In this document: in pieces, positions 1-9,694 of the stretch | How the letters are laid out: each line of letters begins with the position of its first letter | Position numbering within the stretch: the stretch's first letter is position 1 | NCBI GenBank assembly: GCA_013205085.1 | Contig: JABMLH010000005.1 | Span: 14,915 to 78,914, forward strand | DNA length: 64,000 bases | Reading direction: 5' to 3' | From: Microbacteriaceae bacterium VKM Ac-2854 | Lineage (GTDB): Bacteria; Actinomycetota; Actinomycetes; Actinomycetales; Microbacteriaceae | The notes under the pieces: generated by a model | What the model saw: only the letters and a program-made list of their open reading frames with translations | Database searches by the model: none | Told to the model about the DNA's origin: nothing | Translations under genes and position numbers: made by a program

Positions 1-188
1 CCTCCGAGAGGGGTGCGTCTCACCCGAGGGAGCACCGGCGGATGCGGGTTGTCAGTCCGTTCTGCGAGCTCTGCGAGTGGGACGGAGTGACAACCCTCCG
101 AGAGGGGTGCGTCTCACCCGAGGGAGCACCGGCGGATGCGGGTTGTCAGTCCGTTCTGCGAGCTCTGCGAGCGAGACGGAGTGACAAC
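1..188. repeat. 94-bp tandem duplication with TGACAACC hairpins
   Basis: Positions 1-94 and 95-188 are almost identical; they differ in a few bases after TGCGAGCTCTGCGAG. The array may continue upstream of the window. Each unit contains an imperfect hairpin (about 46-97 and 140-191): one arm starts GGGTTGTCA, the other ends TGACAACCC, and the loop reads TGCGAGCTCTGCGAG. The same arms and loop recur at 48753-48805, and the arms alone at 7865-7911, so this is an interspersed palindromic family. Here it forms the 3' end of a broken DUF222 gene. Confidence 0.85.
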
Positions 189-1258
189 CCTCTGCAGAGG
201 GTGGCCTTCTATCCGCGGTTGGGGCCGGATCTGCGCGGCGGGTACCGGGCCGGCGAAGGTGGTGTCCGCTTCGCCGAGCCGCTCACGCAGGTCATCCAAC
301 CCGACGGTCACGATGACGGCGGGCTTCACGCCGCCGTTGCGGGGCAGCTTCCCGGTACGGGAGGCGAGTTCGCACGCGGCCACGAATCCTTCGAGCAGCA
401 GCTGCGCGCGGGTGCGTCCGGTGAGGCGTACGCGGATCGGGTCATCCCCGTCCTGCGGGTCGATGACCACCTCATCCAGAGACTCCGTCTCGACAGGCTC
501 CGTCGAGTCGCAGTCGCGGTCCGGGGTGCGCAGTCGCGGGTTGGTGAACGTCCCGATCGTGGACAGCACCGTCTCGTACCGGATCGAGGTCATGTTCCCC
601 GCGAACGGGACGAGGCCGTCGCGTTCGGGTCCGACCCTTCGGCAGGCTCAGGACAAGAGGCGATGCCCTGCTTCATCCGCAGGATCCCATCGGAGGGTTC
701 GGTGCCGTCGGGGTGCGCGTTGTCGATGATCCGGTTCGCGCAGCTGCGCACGAAAGCGTCGTCCTCGGTGCGCGCCTCCTCCAACAGTGCGGCGGTAAGA
801 GCGTGCCGGGCATCGTCGGTGACGACCTCGCCGATCTTCTCCACTACCCGCACCACCTCCCCAGCGGACACGGTGGTGACCTCGTCGGCTCGTACCGCGA
901 GGGCGAGGTCCGGCTGCAACGGCTCGAGCACATCCCCGGAGAGCATCGTCCGCGGCGTCACGACCGCAGCGACGCTGATCCGGCGGCGCGCCTCCCGGGC
1001 GGACACGCGACACATCAGCGTCAGCAGCTTCGCGGGCGTTTTCGTCTGATACTCCTCGCACGCGTTCGAGCGCACGATGCCCGCGGCGGCCGCGATGCGC
1101 AGGGCATCGCCGAAGCGGCCGATCTCCTCCGCGACGTGCGCGAAAGCCACCGCCTCCTCGGGCCGTAGCGGCCCGGCGGTGAAAGCGACGTCCACTGCCC
1201 CCTGCAGTGCGTCGCGCGCGATGCTCACCGTTCCGGCGAGCTGTGAACTGTTTCCCAT
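114..1258 (-). pseudogene. Broken DUF222 (13E12 repeat family) HNH-type gene, copy 1
   Basis: Two fragments on the minus strand together resemble the DUF222 part of the intact gene at 50035. The first (1258-590) carries the N-terminal helical region from MGNSSQLAGT to the segment ILRMKQGIA. The second (593-114) resumes at MTSIRYETVLSTIGTF. Between them a short repeat (635-657) replaces the expected FGIERDG stretch and shifts the frame. The 3' end runs out into the 94-bp repeats just after the conserved GPVPA-x-IR, so the HNH nuclease part is absent. DUF222/HNH genes are multicopy in actinobacteria and their role is unclear; this copy is almost certainly non-functional. An upstream in-frame codon at 1312 is possible, but 1258 matches the conserved start of the family better. 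Confidence 0.85.
635..657. repeat. Short GGCAGGCTCAGG repeat inside DUF222 copy 1
   Basis: The core CTTCGGCAGGCTCAGGACA also occurs at 19525-19547 and, as its complement with one change, at 51415-51437. All three lie in DUF222 genes. Here it sits mid-gene and accompanies the frameshift. In the other two it is read in frame as LSLPKG near the C terminus. Confidence 0.8.
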
Positions 1259-1447
1259 ACCGATATAGTAGCTCAGATGAGCGACTCTCGGAAGAGAACA
1301 ACCTCGATCCACTAGAACTTGCGCTCGAATTCGCCTTGTGGAGGAGTGGTCGATGTCGGTGGTGAGGCGTAGGGTGTCCGAACGTCATCACGCCTCCCGG
1401 CATAGAATTTCGCATCGAACATTCAATGTCGGACGTGGTTGACATAG

Positions 1448-1463
1448 TGGTAAACATGTTCGA
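1448..1463 (+). promoter_or_regulatory. LexA (SOS) box upstream of imuA'
   Basis: TGGTAAACATGTTCGA matches the actinobacterial LexA consensus TCGAA(A/C)A-NN-TGTTCGA at 12 of 14 defined positions. TTGACA, a good -35 element, lies just upstream at 1439-1444. imuA'/imuB/dnaE2 cassettes are classical LexA-regulated genes, so position and match agree. The box argues that translation of imuA' starts downstream of it. Confidence 0.65.
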
Positions 1464-1473
1464 GTCTGGATCT

Positions 1474-2211
1474 GTGAACCGGTCAGCCACAGCAGTAGCG
1501 TCAGCGCCCCGTGCGCCCTCGACGCGTGCGGTGCGGGCTGACGTGCTCGACCAGCTGGCGGCGGTGCAGGAACTGCAATCGCGCATCCGCGAGATGCAGG
1601 CCACCACCCTCGAGACGCGGGATCTGCCCACGCTCCCCGCGCTCGCGAGCATCCTGCCGGGTGGGGCGCTGAAGCAGGGAGCGGCGTACTCCGTCGACGG
1701 TTCGATGAGCCTGGCGATGGGGCTGCTCGCCGGCCCGTCCGCCGACGGTGCATGGTGCGGGGTCGTGGGTGTGCCCGAGTTCGGTGCCGAGGCCGCGGCC
1801 GAACTCGGCATCGACCTGGAGCGGCTGGTGCTGGTGCCCGACGCGGGTTCCGATTGGATCACGGTCACCGCGGCGCTGGTCGATGTGCTCACGGTTGTGC
1901 TGGCCCGCCCGCCGGCCACCGTCGCCCCAGCCGATGTCGCCCGGCTGGGCGCCCGCCTGCGCCAGCGCGGAGCAGCGCTGATCGTGCTCGGCGACTGGCC
2001 GCAGAGCGAGGCGAGACTGCGGCTGCGTGAGAGCTCCTGGCAGGGCGTGGGCCGGGGCCACGGGCGACTGCGCGCGCGCCAGGCCACCGTCGACGTCACC
2101 GGTCGCGCCGGCATGTTCGCCCGCGGCGTGCGGATGTGGTTGCCCGGCCCGCAGAACGACTTCGCCCGGGTCGCGCCCCCCGCCCCCGCACGACTGGAGC
2201 GGGTGGTCTGA
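1474..2211 (+). CDS. imuA': ImuA'-like RecA-fold mutasome protein
   Basis: This protein resembles actinobacterial ImuA', a RecA-related accessory factor of the inducible translesion mutasome. The N terminus has the typical helix VLDQLAAVQELQSRIREMQ, followed by a RecA-like core in which the Walker A lysine motif is not recognisable. It precedes imuB with a 1-nt overlap (TGA/ATG at 2209-2213), which suggests translational coupling. The frame is open from an ATG at 1426, and ATG 1456 lies inside the LexA-like box, so GTG 1474 is preferred; the ribosome-binding site is weak and the start is uncertain. ImuA' recruits ImuB and DnaE2 during damage-induced mutagenesis. Confidence 0.8.
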   Translation: MNRSATAVASAPRAPSTRAVRADVLDQLAAVQELQSRIREMQATTLETRDLPTLPALASILPGGALKQGAAYSVDGSMSLAMGLLAGPSADGAWCGVVGVPEFGAEAAAELGIDLERLVLVPDAGSDWITVTAALVDVLTVVLARPPATVAPADVARLGARLRQRGAALIVLGDWPQSEARLRLRESSWQGVGRGHGRLRARQATVDVTGRAGMFARGVRMWLPGPQNDFARVAPPAPARLERVV

Positions 2212-3785
2212 TGCGGACGCCGACCTCCCTCAGCCGAACCATCCTGCTGTGGTGCCCCGACTGGCCGCTCGCGGCGGCGGCCGCCGAACACACGATCCCG
2301 GCCCGGACGCCGCTGGCCTTGACCGAGAAGGGGCTGGTCTTCGCCTGTTCCGCTGCGGCACGAGCCGACGGCGTGCGGCGAGGCATGCGGTTGCGCGAGG
2401 CGCAGTCGCGCTCCACCGCACTGGTGGTGCTGCCGTACGATCCGATCCTCGACGCGCGTGCGTTCGAGCCGATCATTCTGGCGTTGGAGCAGATCACGCC
2501 GGGTGTGCAGGTCATCCGCCCCGGGATGTGCGCGATCCGCGCGCGCGGACCGCGGCGCTACTACGGCGGCGAACGCCCGGCGGCGCAGGCCGTGCTCGAT
2601 TGCGTTCAGGAGCTGGCGGTCGACGGCGCTCGTATCGGCATCGCCGACGGCGCGTTCGCCGCCGAGCTGGCGGCCAAGGGTGACGGCGCGGATCCGGTGC
2701 GGATCGTGCCGGAGCAGGGCAGCCCCGAGTTCTTGGCGCCGTTGCCGATCGGGGTGCTGGCGAGCGTCGGGCCGGCCGAGCCGAACTTCGTCACCCTGCT
2801 GCGTCGGCTGGGGGTGCGCAGCCTCGGCGACCTCGCCGCCCTGCCGGAAGCGGATGTGCGCTCGCGCTTCGGCCCCGACGGCGCGCGCTGCCACCGCGCG
2901 GCGAGCGGTCATGACGCCAGCGCGGTGGTGCCACGCTCCGCGCCCGTGCAGTTGGAGCGTTCGGTCGAGTTCGAGCCGCCACTGGACCGGATCGACCAGG
3001 TCACCTTCGCCTTCCGAGTCGCGGCGGAGCAGTTCGTCGCCGGGCTGACCGCAGCGCAGCTGGTCTGCACGGGCATCCGAGTCGAGGTGACCGACGAGGG
3101 CGGGCTGCAGTCCGCGCGCAGCTGGCTGCATCCGCGCTGGTTCTCCCCCGCCGACGTGGTCGACCGGGTGCGCTGGCAACTGCAGGGCAGCGGCGCGATC
3201 GACGCGGGGCTCGGCGCGCCGATCGCGAAGGTGACGGTTGTGCCCGAGGCGGTCGACGCCATCGGTCACCATGAGCAAGGGCTCTGGGGCACGGCGCCCG
3301 ACGAGCGGATCCACCACGGGCTCAGCCGGGTGCAGAGCATGCTCGGCCACGAGGCCGTGGTCACCGCGGTGCTCGGCGGCGGGCGGGAGCTGCGAGAACG
3401 GCAGCACCTGGTGCCGTGGGGAGATCGCGAGCCGTCCGAGGCGGCGCGGCGCACGCTGCCGTGGCCCGGCAGCCTGCCGCCCCCGCTGCCCGGCACAGTC
3501 TTCGCCGCGCCGATGCCGGTGCTGGTGCGCGGCGCGGCCGGCGAGGAGGTGGTGGTCGATGAGCGCGGCACGCTCACCGCCGAACCCGCCTCGTTCACTC
3601 CGTCCGCGCGTGGGCACGCCGGAGGCATCCGCGGGTGGGCCGGGCCGTGGCCGGTGGATGAACGCTGGTGGGATGCGGAGCGTGCCCGGCACTACAACCG
3701 CTTCCAACTGGTGGACGCCGACGGCACCGCCTGGCTGCTGGTCGCGGAGGGCGCCGCCTGGTTCGCGGAGGCCCGATACGACTAG
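2211..3785 (+). CDS. imuB: ImuB, Y-family polymerase-like mutasome hub
   Basis: A Y-family DNA polymerase homologue of 524 residues. The N terminus reads LLWCPDWPLAAAAAEH where an active polymerase has its first catalytic Asp-containing motif, as is typical for the non-catalytic ImuB group. A helix-hairpin-helix-like segment (FVTLLRRLGVRSLGDLAALP) and a little-finger-like region follow, with a long C-terminal extension (from about residue 400) that in mycobacteria contacts the beta clamp and ImuA'. It lies between imuA' and dnaE2. The start ATG overlaps the imuA' stop. I infer a role as the adaptor linking DnaE2 to the clamp. Confidence 0.88.
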   Translation: MRTPTSLSRTILLWCPDWPLAAAAAEHTIPARTPLALTEKGLVFACSAAARADGVRRGMRLREAQSRSTALVVLPYDPILDARAFEPIILALEQITPGVQVIRPGMCAIRARGPRRYYGGERPAAQAVLDCVQELAVDGARIGIADGAFAAELAAKGDGADPVRIVPEQGSPEFLAPLPIGVLASVGPAEPNFVTLLRRLGVRSLGDLAALPEADVRSRFGPDGARCHRAASGHDASAVVPRSAPVQLERSVEFEPPLDRIDQVTFAFRVAAEQFVAGLTAAQLVCTGIRVEVTDEGGLQSARSWLHPRWFSPADVVDRVRWQLQGSGAIDAGLGAPIAKVTVVPEAVDAIGHHEQGLWGTAPDERIHHGLSRVQSMLGHEAVVTAVLGGGRELRERQHLVPWGDREPSEAARRTLPWPGSLPPPLPGTVFAAPMPVLVRGAAGEEVVVDERGTLTAEPASFTPSARGHAGGIRGWAGPWPVDERWWDAERARHYNRFQLVDADGTAWLLVAEGAAWFAEARYD

Positions 3786-3815
3786 TGACGACGCAGCCCG
3801 GCGGAGCCGGTCTTC

Positions 3816-3899
3816 GCGGTGATCGACTAGCCCGTTCGCTCCGCGAACCGGCGTATCGCGGTGATCGAGTAGCCCGTTCGCTCTGTGAACCGGCGTATC
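3816..3899. repeat. Two tandem 42-bp REP-like units between imuB and dnaE2
   Basis: Units at 3816-3857 and 3858-3899 share GCGGTGATCGA-(c/g)-TAGCCC ... CCGGCGTATC. Each contains the small palindrome-like segment TTCGCTCCGCGAA or its variant. Elements of the form GATCGAGTAG...CGTATCGA are recalled as common intergenic repeats in Microbacteriaceae. They fill most of the 197-bp gap inside the mutasome cassette. Confidence 0.7.
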
Positions 3900-3982
3900 G
3901 AGATCCTTGCACCTGCGATCGAGATGGTGGCCTCGGCCGACGAGCCGAGCACCCCAGACAAGAGAACCGAGAGGAGGCCCGT

Positions 3983-6900
3983 GTGGGCTGGAGCAATCCC
4001 CCGATCCCGTGGTCGGAGTTCGAGCGGCGGCTCTCCGGCGCGAAGCGGCCGAGCGACCGCCCGAACGACGGCGACGGTGGCGACGCCCCGGCGTGGTCGT
4101 ACAAGCGTCCCGCCTATGTGGCCGACGATGGCGTCGCTCCGCCGGAGCAGCGCATCCCTTACGCCGAGCTGCACGTGCACTCGAACTTCAGCTTCCTCGA
4201 CGGCGCCAGCAAGCCGGAGGAGCTGGTGGAGGAGGCCACCCGGCTCGGCATCGACACCCTGGCACTCACCGATCACGACGGCCTCTACGGCATCGTGCGG
4301 ATGGCCGAGGCGGCGCAGGAGTACCCCCTGCGCACGGCGTTCGGCGCCGAGCTCTCGATCGGCCTGACCAAACCGCAGAACGGCGTCGCCGACCCCGAGG
4401 GCTCGCACCTGCTGGTGCTCGCGCGAAAAGAGGAGGGCTACCACCGCCTCGCCAGGGCGCTGACCACCGCCCAACTCGCCGGCGCGGAGAAAGGTAAGCC
4501 CAGCTACGACATCGATCAGCTCGCCGCCATCGCCGGGGGCCACTGGCTCATCCTCACCGGCTGTCGAAAAGGCCGGGTGCGTCAGGCGCTCGTGGCACAG
4601 GGCGAGTCTGCTGCCGAGCGCGAGATCGCCGAGCTGGTCGCGCTCTTCGGCGCCGAGAACGTGCTGGTCGAGCTGTACGACCACGGCCAGCCGCTCGACT
4701 CCGAGCACAACGACACCCTGGCCGCCATCGCCGAGCGCCTCGGCCTGCCCGTCGTCGCCACCGGCAACGTGCACTACGCGACCCCGCGCGATCGCCCGCT
4801 GGCAACCGCGCTCTCGGCCGTCCGCGCCCGGCGCAGCCTCGACGAGATGGACGGCTGGCTGCCCGCCGCGGGAGCCGCACACCTGCGCTCCGGTGCCGAG
4901 ATGGCCGAGCGCTTCGCCCGCTACCCCGGCGCCGTCGAGCGTACGGTGCGGATCGCCGACGCGATCGCCTTCGAGCTGGGCAAGGTTCGCCCCGGGCTGC
5001 CGAAGGAGAGCTATCCCGACGGCCGCACCCCGATGCAGCAGCTGCGCGAACTCGTGCGCCAGGGCATCCCGAAGAAGTACCCCGATGCCGACGCCGACGT
5101 GTTGGAGCGGCTCGAGAAGGAACTGGCGGTGATCGAGAAGAAGGACTTCCCGGGCTACTTCCTGATCGTGCACGACATCGTGCACTTCGCCAATGGCCGC
5201 GGCATCCTCTGCCAAGGTCGCGGTTCCGCAGCGAACTCCGCGATCTGCTTCGTGCTCGGGATCACCGCGGTCGACTCGATCTTCTACGACCTGCCGTTCG
5301 AACGCTTCCTCTCCAGCATCCGCGACGAGGAGCCCGACATCGACGTCGACTTCGACTCGGAGCGGCGCGAGGAGGTGATCCAGTACGTCTACACGAAGTA
5401 CGGCCGGCTGAACGCGGCGCAGGTGGCGAACGTGATCACCTACCGGCCCAAGTTCGCCGTGCGCGACATGGCCAAGGCCCTCGGCTACAGCTCCGGCCAG
5501 CAGGACGCCTGGTCGAAGCAGGTCGAGTCCTGGGGCGCCGTCGTATCGAGCGACGACCACGACATCCCGGAGGACGTCGTGGGCCTGGCGACGAAGGTGC
5601 TCGGCTTCCCGCGGCACCTGGGCATCCACTCCGGCGGCATGGTGCTGACCGACCGCCCGGTCGGCGAGGTCTGCCCGATCGAGCCGGCGCGGATGGAGAA
5701 GCGCACCGTGCTGCAGTGGGACAAGGACGACTGCGCCTGGATGGGCCTGGTCAAGTTCGATCTGCTGGGGCTGGGGATGCTCGCGGCGCTCTCGTACACC
5801 TTCGACCTGGTCCGCGAGCACGTGGGTGAGCACTGGGACCTCTCCACGATCCCCCGCGAGGAGAAGGGGGTGTACGACCAGCTCTGCCGAGCCGACTCGA
5901 TCGGCGTGTTCCAGGTGGAGAGCCGGGCGCAGATGGGCACGCTGCCCCGGCTGCAGCCGCGGCGCTTCTACGACCTGGTGATCGAGGTGGCGCTGATCCG
6001 GCCCGGCCCGATCCAGGGCGGAGCCGTGCATCCGTACATCCGGCGCAAGATGGGGCAGGAGGAGGTGAGCTATCAGCATCCGCTGCTGGTCACGCCGCTC
6101 AAGCGCACGCTGGGGGTGCCACTGTTCCAGGAGCAGCTGATGCAGGTGGCGATCGCCGTCGGCGGCTGCTCCGCGGAGGACGCCGATCTGCTGCGCCGGG
6201 CGATGGGCTCCAAGCGCGGCACCGAGAAGATCGAGACCCTGCGCGAGCGCCTCTACGCCGGGATGGCCGGTAACGGCATCACCGGCGAGGTCGCGGACGA
6301 CATCTACACGCGCATCCAGGCCTTCGCGAACTTCGGCTTCGCCGAGAGCCACGCCATCAGCTTCGCGCTGCTGGTCTACGCCAGTGCCTGGTTGCGGCTG
6401 CACTACCCCGCGGCGTTCCTCGCCGCGCTGCTGCGCGCCCAGCCGATGGGTTTCTACGCTCCGCACACCCTGGTGGCGGATGCGCGGCGGCACGGCGTAC
6501 GCGTCGAACACGCCGACATCAACCGCTCGCTCGCGCACGCGGAGCTGGAGCGGCGCGATGCCCGTATCGGCGCGCCGACGGGCCACGAATCCTGCCTGCT
6601 CGCCACCCAACCGCCCACCGGTCTGTTCGATCTGAAGGGACACTTCGACAGCGACGACCACCGCCGCGACGGCCACTTCGCCGTTCGGCTGGGGCTGGCC
6701 GGGGTGAACGGCATCGGTGCCGAACTGGCGCAGCGGATCGTGGACGAGCGGATCCGCGGCGGCGACTACCGCGACATGGCCGACGTCGCCCGCCGGGTCG
6801 GCCTGACCACCGCGCAGTTGGAGGCGCTGGCGGCGGCCGGCTCGTTCGACTCGGTCGGGGTCTCGCGACGCGAGGCGCTGTGGGAGGCCGGCAACGCGGC

Positions 6901-7381
6901 GATGGATCGCGCCGAGTTCCTACCCGACACCTTCGTCTCCGTGCAGCCGCCGCTGCTGCCCGGGCTGTCGGCGCAGGAGCAGATCGTGTTCGACTTCTGG
7001 TCGACCGGGATCTCGCCCGACGATCATCCGTTGCGGCATCTGCGCGGGTCGCTGGATCGGCGCGGTGTGCTGCCGACGCGGGCTCTGGCGGGCACCGAGT
7101 CGGGGCGTCGAGTGGAGGTGGCCGGGGTGGTCATCCATCGCCAGCGCCCGCAGACCGCGAACGGGATCACCTTTATGAACCTGGAGGATGAGCACGGCAT
7201 CCTGAACGTGATCTGCTCGATCGGCGTGTGGAACCGTTACCGGCGGATCGCGCGGGAGGCGCCGGCGATGATAGTGCGCGGCATCCTGGAACGTTCGGCC
7301 GAGGGGGTGACCAACCTGATCGCGGATCGTTTCGAACTGCTCAACGTGGGGGCGAAAACGAGCTCGCGTAATTTCCGATAA
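3983..7381 (+). CDS. dnaE2: Error-prone DNA polymerase III alpha subunit DnaE2
   Basis: A C-family polymerase of 1132 residues, the usual size for DnaE2. The N-terminal PHP domain shows YAELHVHSNFSFLDGAS and TDHDGLYG. The palm has the catalytic aspartates in PDIDVDFDSERREE. An OB-fold near the C terminus includes VEVAGVVIHRQRPQTANG and FMNLEDEHG. Starts GTG 3981 and 3983 are adjacent; 3983 is in frame and has AGGAGG about 5 nt upstream. The frame is open for another 315 bases upstream, but that part is repeat sequence. DnaE2 carries out the damage-tolerant synthesis of the ImuA'-ImuB-DnaE2 mutasome. It lies 197 bp after imuB, so it may also have its own promoter. Confidence 0.93.
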   Translation: MGWSNPPIPWSEFERRLSGAKRPSDRPNDGDGGDAPAWSYKRPAYVADDGVAPPEQRIPYAELHVHSNFSFLDGASKPEELVEEATRLGIDTLALTDHDGLYGIVRMAEAAQEYPLRTAFGAELSIGLTKPQNGVADPEGSHLLVLARKEEGYHRLARALTTAQLAGAEKGKPSYDIDQLAAIAGGHWLILTGCRKGRVRQALVAQGESAAEREIAELVALFGAENVLVELYDHGQPLDSEHNDTLAAIAERLGLPVVATGNVHYATPRDRPLATALSAVRARRSLDEMDGWLPAAGAAHLRSGAEMAERFARYPGAVERTVRIADAIAFELGKVRPGLPKESYPDGRTPMQQLRELVRQGIPKKYPDADADVLERLEKELAVIEKKDFPGYFLIVHDIVHFANGRGILCQGRGSAANSAICFVLGITAVDSIFYDLPFERFLSSIRDEEPDIDVDFDSERREEVIQYVYTKYGRLNAAQVANVITYRPKFAVRDMAKALGYSSGQQDAWSKQVESWGAVVSSDDHDIPEDVVGLATKVLGFPRHLGIHSGGMVLTDRPVGEVCPIEPARMEKRTVLQWDKDDCAWMGLVKFDLLGLGMLAALSYTFDLVREHVGEHWDLSTIPREEKGVYDQLCRADSIGVFQVESRAQMGTLPRLQPRRFYDLVIEVALIRPGPIQGGAVHPYIRRKMGQEEVSYQHPLLVTPLKRTLGVPLFQEQLMQVAIAVGGCSAEDADLLRRAMGSKRGTEKIETLRERLYAGMAGNGITGEVADDIYTRIQAFANFGFAESHAISFALLVYASAWLRLHYPAAFLAALLRAQPMGFYAPHTLVADARRHGVRVEHADINRSLAHAELERRDARIGAPTGHESCLLATQPPTGLFDLKGHFDSDDHRRDGHFAVRLGLAGVNGIGAELAQRIVDERIRGGDYRDMADVARRVGLTTAQLEALAAAGSFDSVGVSRREALWEAGNAAMDRAEFLPDTFVSVQPPLLPGLSAQEQIVFDFWSTGISPDDHPLRHLRGSLDRRGVLPTRALAGTESGRRVEVAGVVIHRQRPQTANGITFMNLEDEHGILNVICSIGVWNRYRRIAREAPAMIVRGILERSAEGVTNLIADRFELLNVGAKTSSRNFR

Positions 7382-7448
7382 TCGGAACGTTGCGCTGGCC
7401 TGTGGATAACTTCTGCGAGGATCACTCGGACCGGCGCACAGTGGAGCC

Positions 7449-7841
7449 ATGACTGCTACGGACACCACCGATGCCCCACTGATCACCGACGCCGACATCC
7501 TCGCGCGAGCCGAGAGCCTTGTCGGCCCCGCGAACGATCGCACCCTCTGGCCGTTCTTCATCGACCGCCACGACGTGCAACTGCGCGCGCTCATCCCGAT
7601 CGATCACATCCCCGAGAATCCGCCCGCCGACGAGATCGAGAGGATCGTCGCCCTCTTCGCAAAGGTCAGTTCCGACTGGGGCATCGGCGGCATCGCCTAC
7701 GTGATCGAGCGCCCGGGCGGAGCGGAGCCGACGCCGAACGACGTCGCCCTGGCGGAGAACCTCGCCGAGGCCAGCCGCCGCCGCGCGCTCCCCCACCGCG
7801 CCACGGTGCTCGTGCACGATACGGGCGCCCGCCTGCTCTGA
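7449..7841 (+). CDS. Conserved hypothetical protein, 130 aa
   Basis: I do not recognise a characterised family. The protein is acidic and soluble, without a signal peptide or membrane segment. It reads like a small alpha/beta protein with an internal NDVALAENLAEASRRR helix and a C-terminal strand ATVLVHDTG. It starts 67 bp after dnaE2; the gap contains a possible -35/-10 pair, so it may be transcribed separately. A perfect hairpin with a T tract follows its stop codon. Codon use resembles that of its neighbours, supporting a real gene. Confidence 0.65.
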   Translation: MTATDTTDAPLITDADILARAESLVGPANDRTLWPFFIDRHDVQLRALIPIDHIPENPPADEIERIVALFAKVSSDWGIGGIAYVIERPGGAEPTPNDVALAENLAEASRRRALPHRATVLVHDTGARLL

Positions 7842-7864
7842 TCGACGCACGGAGCAGCACCCCC

Positions 7865-7911
7865 AAGGGTTGTCACTTCGTCCGCAAGTTACCGACGAAG
7901 TGACAACCCTT
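7865..7911 (+). terminator. Perfect 18-bp hairpin terminator of the TGACAACC family
   Basis: AAGGGTTGTCACTTCGTC (7865-7882) pairs perfectly with 7894-7911 around an 11-nt loop. TTTT runs at 7910-7913 on the plus strand, giving a rho-independent terminator for the 130-aa gene. It also lies 3 bp from the end of the convergent treZ gene. The arms match the interspersed family at 1-188 and 48753-48805. Confidence 0.8.
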
Positions 7912-7913
7912 TT

Positions 7914-9689
7914 CTACGCGGTGTGCAGGACGAGGAGGCCGGACGACGGCAGCACGGCGGAGCCGTCGGATGCCGTTGCACCACCGGCCGCGAGCAGCAG
8001 CTGGCCCGTCAGTGCCAGCGTCACCGGAGCGTCGCCCAAGTTGATCGCGACCGCGATGGCGCCGCGGCGCAGCACCAGCCAGCGTTCATCCTCCGAGAAG
8101 TCGACCTCGGTGTGGCTGAAGCGAGGGTCCGTGATCTCCGGGAAGCGGCGCCGGATCGCGGCCAGCTCACGGTAGATCGCGAGGGTGTCGGCGTGCCGAC
8201 CCCCGTCGAGTTCGCTCCAGTCGAGCTTCGAGCGGGTGAACGTCTCCGGATCCTGCGGGTCCGGGACCACCTCGGGGTCCCAGCCCATCTTCGCGAACTC
8301 CGCGATGCGTCCCTTCGCGGTCGCCTCGCCGAGCTCCTTCTCGGGATGCGAGGTGAAGAACTGCCACGGCGTGGACGCCGCCCACTCCTCCCCCATAAAG
8401 AGCATCGGCGTGAACGGGCTGAGCAGGGTGAGCGTCGCGGCGATCGCGAGTCGCTCATCGCTCAGCGTCGCGGTGAGCCGGTCGCCGATCGCGCGGTTAC
8501 CGATCTGGTCGTGGTCCTGGCTGAACACCACGAGCCGCCAGGTCGGCATAACGGCCGTGTCGATCGGCCGGCCGTGGTGCCGACCGCGGAAGGTCGACAG
8601 CGTGCCATTGTGGAAGAAGCCCTGCGTGAGCACCTTGGCCAGGGCGCCCAGCGGCGCGAAGTCCTCGTAGTAGCCGGTGGTCTCGCCGGTCAGCGCGACG
8701 TGCACCGCGTGGTGGAAGTCGTCGCTCCACTGCGCATCCAAGCCGTAGCCGCGGGCCTCGCGCGGCGTGATCAGCTTCGGGTCGTTCAGATCCGACTCGG
8801 CGATCAGCGTCAGCGGACGCCCCTCGAACGCCGACAGCGCCCGCACCTCGTCGGCCAGCTCCTCCAGCAGGTGCACCGCGCGATCGTCGTCGAGCGCGTG
8901 CACCGCATCCAGCCGCAAGGCGTCGGCACGGTAGTCGCGCAGCCACATCAGCGCGTTCTCGATGATGTAACGACGCACCTCGTCCGAGTCCTCGCCGTCG
9001 AGGTTCACGTGGCTGCCCCAGGTGTTTGCACCCTCGGCCTTGAGGTACGGGCCGAACTTCGGCAGGTAGTTGCCGGAGGGGCCGAGGTGGTTGTAGACCA
9101 CGTCCTGCACCACACCGATACCGGCCCGATGGCAGGCGTCCACGAAGCGCTGATAGCCCTCCGGCCCGCCGTACTGCTCGTGCACGGCGTACCAGAGCAC
9201 ACCGTCGTAACCCCAGTTGTGCGTACCGTTGAAGGCGTTGACCGGCAGGATCTCGACGAAGTCCACCCCGATGGAGCGCAGGTGCTCGAGCTTGCCCGCC
9301 GCCGCGTCGAAGGTGCCCTCCGGCGTGAAGGTGCCGATGTGCAGCTCGTAGATCACCGCGCCGGCGAGTTGGCGACCGGTCCAGGCGGAGTCCGCCCAGG
9401 AGTACGAGGCGGGATCGTACGTGCGCGAGAGCTCGTGCACGCCGCCCGGCTGGCGCCGCGAGCGCGGGTCGGGGAACGGGCCCTCGCCGTCGACGAGGTA
9501 GCCGTAGTCGACGTCCGACGCCTCGAGTCCGGCCGGTGCGAACCACCAACCGGATTCGCCGGCGGTCATCGAATGCTCGGAGCCGCCGGTGACCAGGGTC
9601 ACCGAGCCGGCGATCGGCGCCCAGAGGGCGAAGGGCTCGGGGTGGGACAGGGCGCCGAGAGATGCGCGGTGCGAGGTCACGGAGGTCAT
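7914..9689 (-). CDS. treZ: Malto-oligosyltrehalose trehalohydrolase TreZ
   Basis: A GH13 enzyme of 591 residues that hydrolyses maltooligosyl trehalose to release trehalose. The N-terminal beta-sandwich begins around [14 protein letters not shown]. The barrel shows [14 protein letters not shown], the nucleophile region [10 protein letters not shown], the acid/base region [10 protein letters not shown] and the third acidic motif [11 protein letters not shown]. It is the last gene of treX-treY-treZ, 5 bp after treY, so co-transcription is very likely. A C-terminal beta domain ends LLVLHTA. Confidence 0.95.
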   Translation of the reverse strand: MTSVTSHRASLGALSHPEPFALWAPIAGSVTLVTGGSEHSMTAGESGWWFAPAGLEASDVDYGYLVDGEGPFPDPRSRRQPGGVHELSRTYDPASYSWADSAWTGRQLAGAVIYELHIGTFTPEGTFDAAAGKLEHLRSIGVDFVEILPVNAFNGTHNWGYDGVLWYAVHEQYGGPEGYQRFVDACHRAGIGVVQDVVYNHLGPSGNYLPKFGPYLKAEGANTWGSHVNLDGEDSDEVRRYIIENALMWLRDYRADALRLDAVHALDDDRAVHLLEELADEVRALSAFEGRPLTLIAESDLNDPKLITPREARGYGLDAQWSDDFHHAVHVALTGETTGYYEDFAPLGALAKVLTQGFFHNGTLSTFRGRHHGRPIDTAVMPTWRLVVFSQDHDQIGNRAIGDRLTATLSDERLAIAATLTLLSPFTPMLFMGEEWAASTPWQFFTSHPEKELGEATAKGRIAEFAKMGWDPEVVPDPQDPETFTRSKLDWSELDGGRHADTLAIYRELAAIRRRFPEITDPRFSHTEVDFSEDERWLVLRRGAIAVAINLGDAPVTLALTGQLLLAAGGATASDGSAVLPSSGLLVLHTA

Positions 9690-9694
9690 GCCTT

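Noticed and set aside
648-3707. A 1019-codon open frame opposite imuA'/imuB
   Set aside because: Runs through two confident genes and the pseudogene; no motifs.
3827-6676. A 949-codon open frame opposite dnaE2
   Set aside because: Shadow frame of a well-supported gene; composition only, no motifs.
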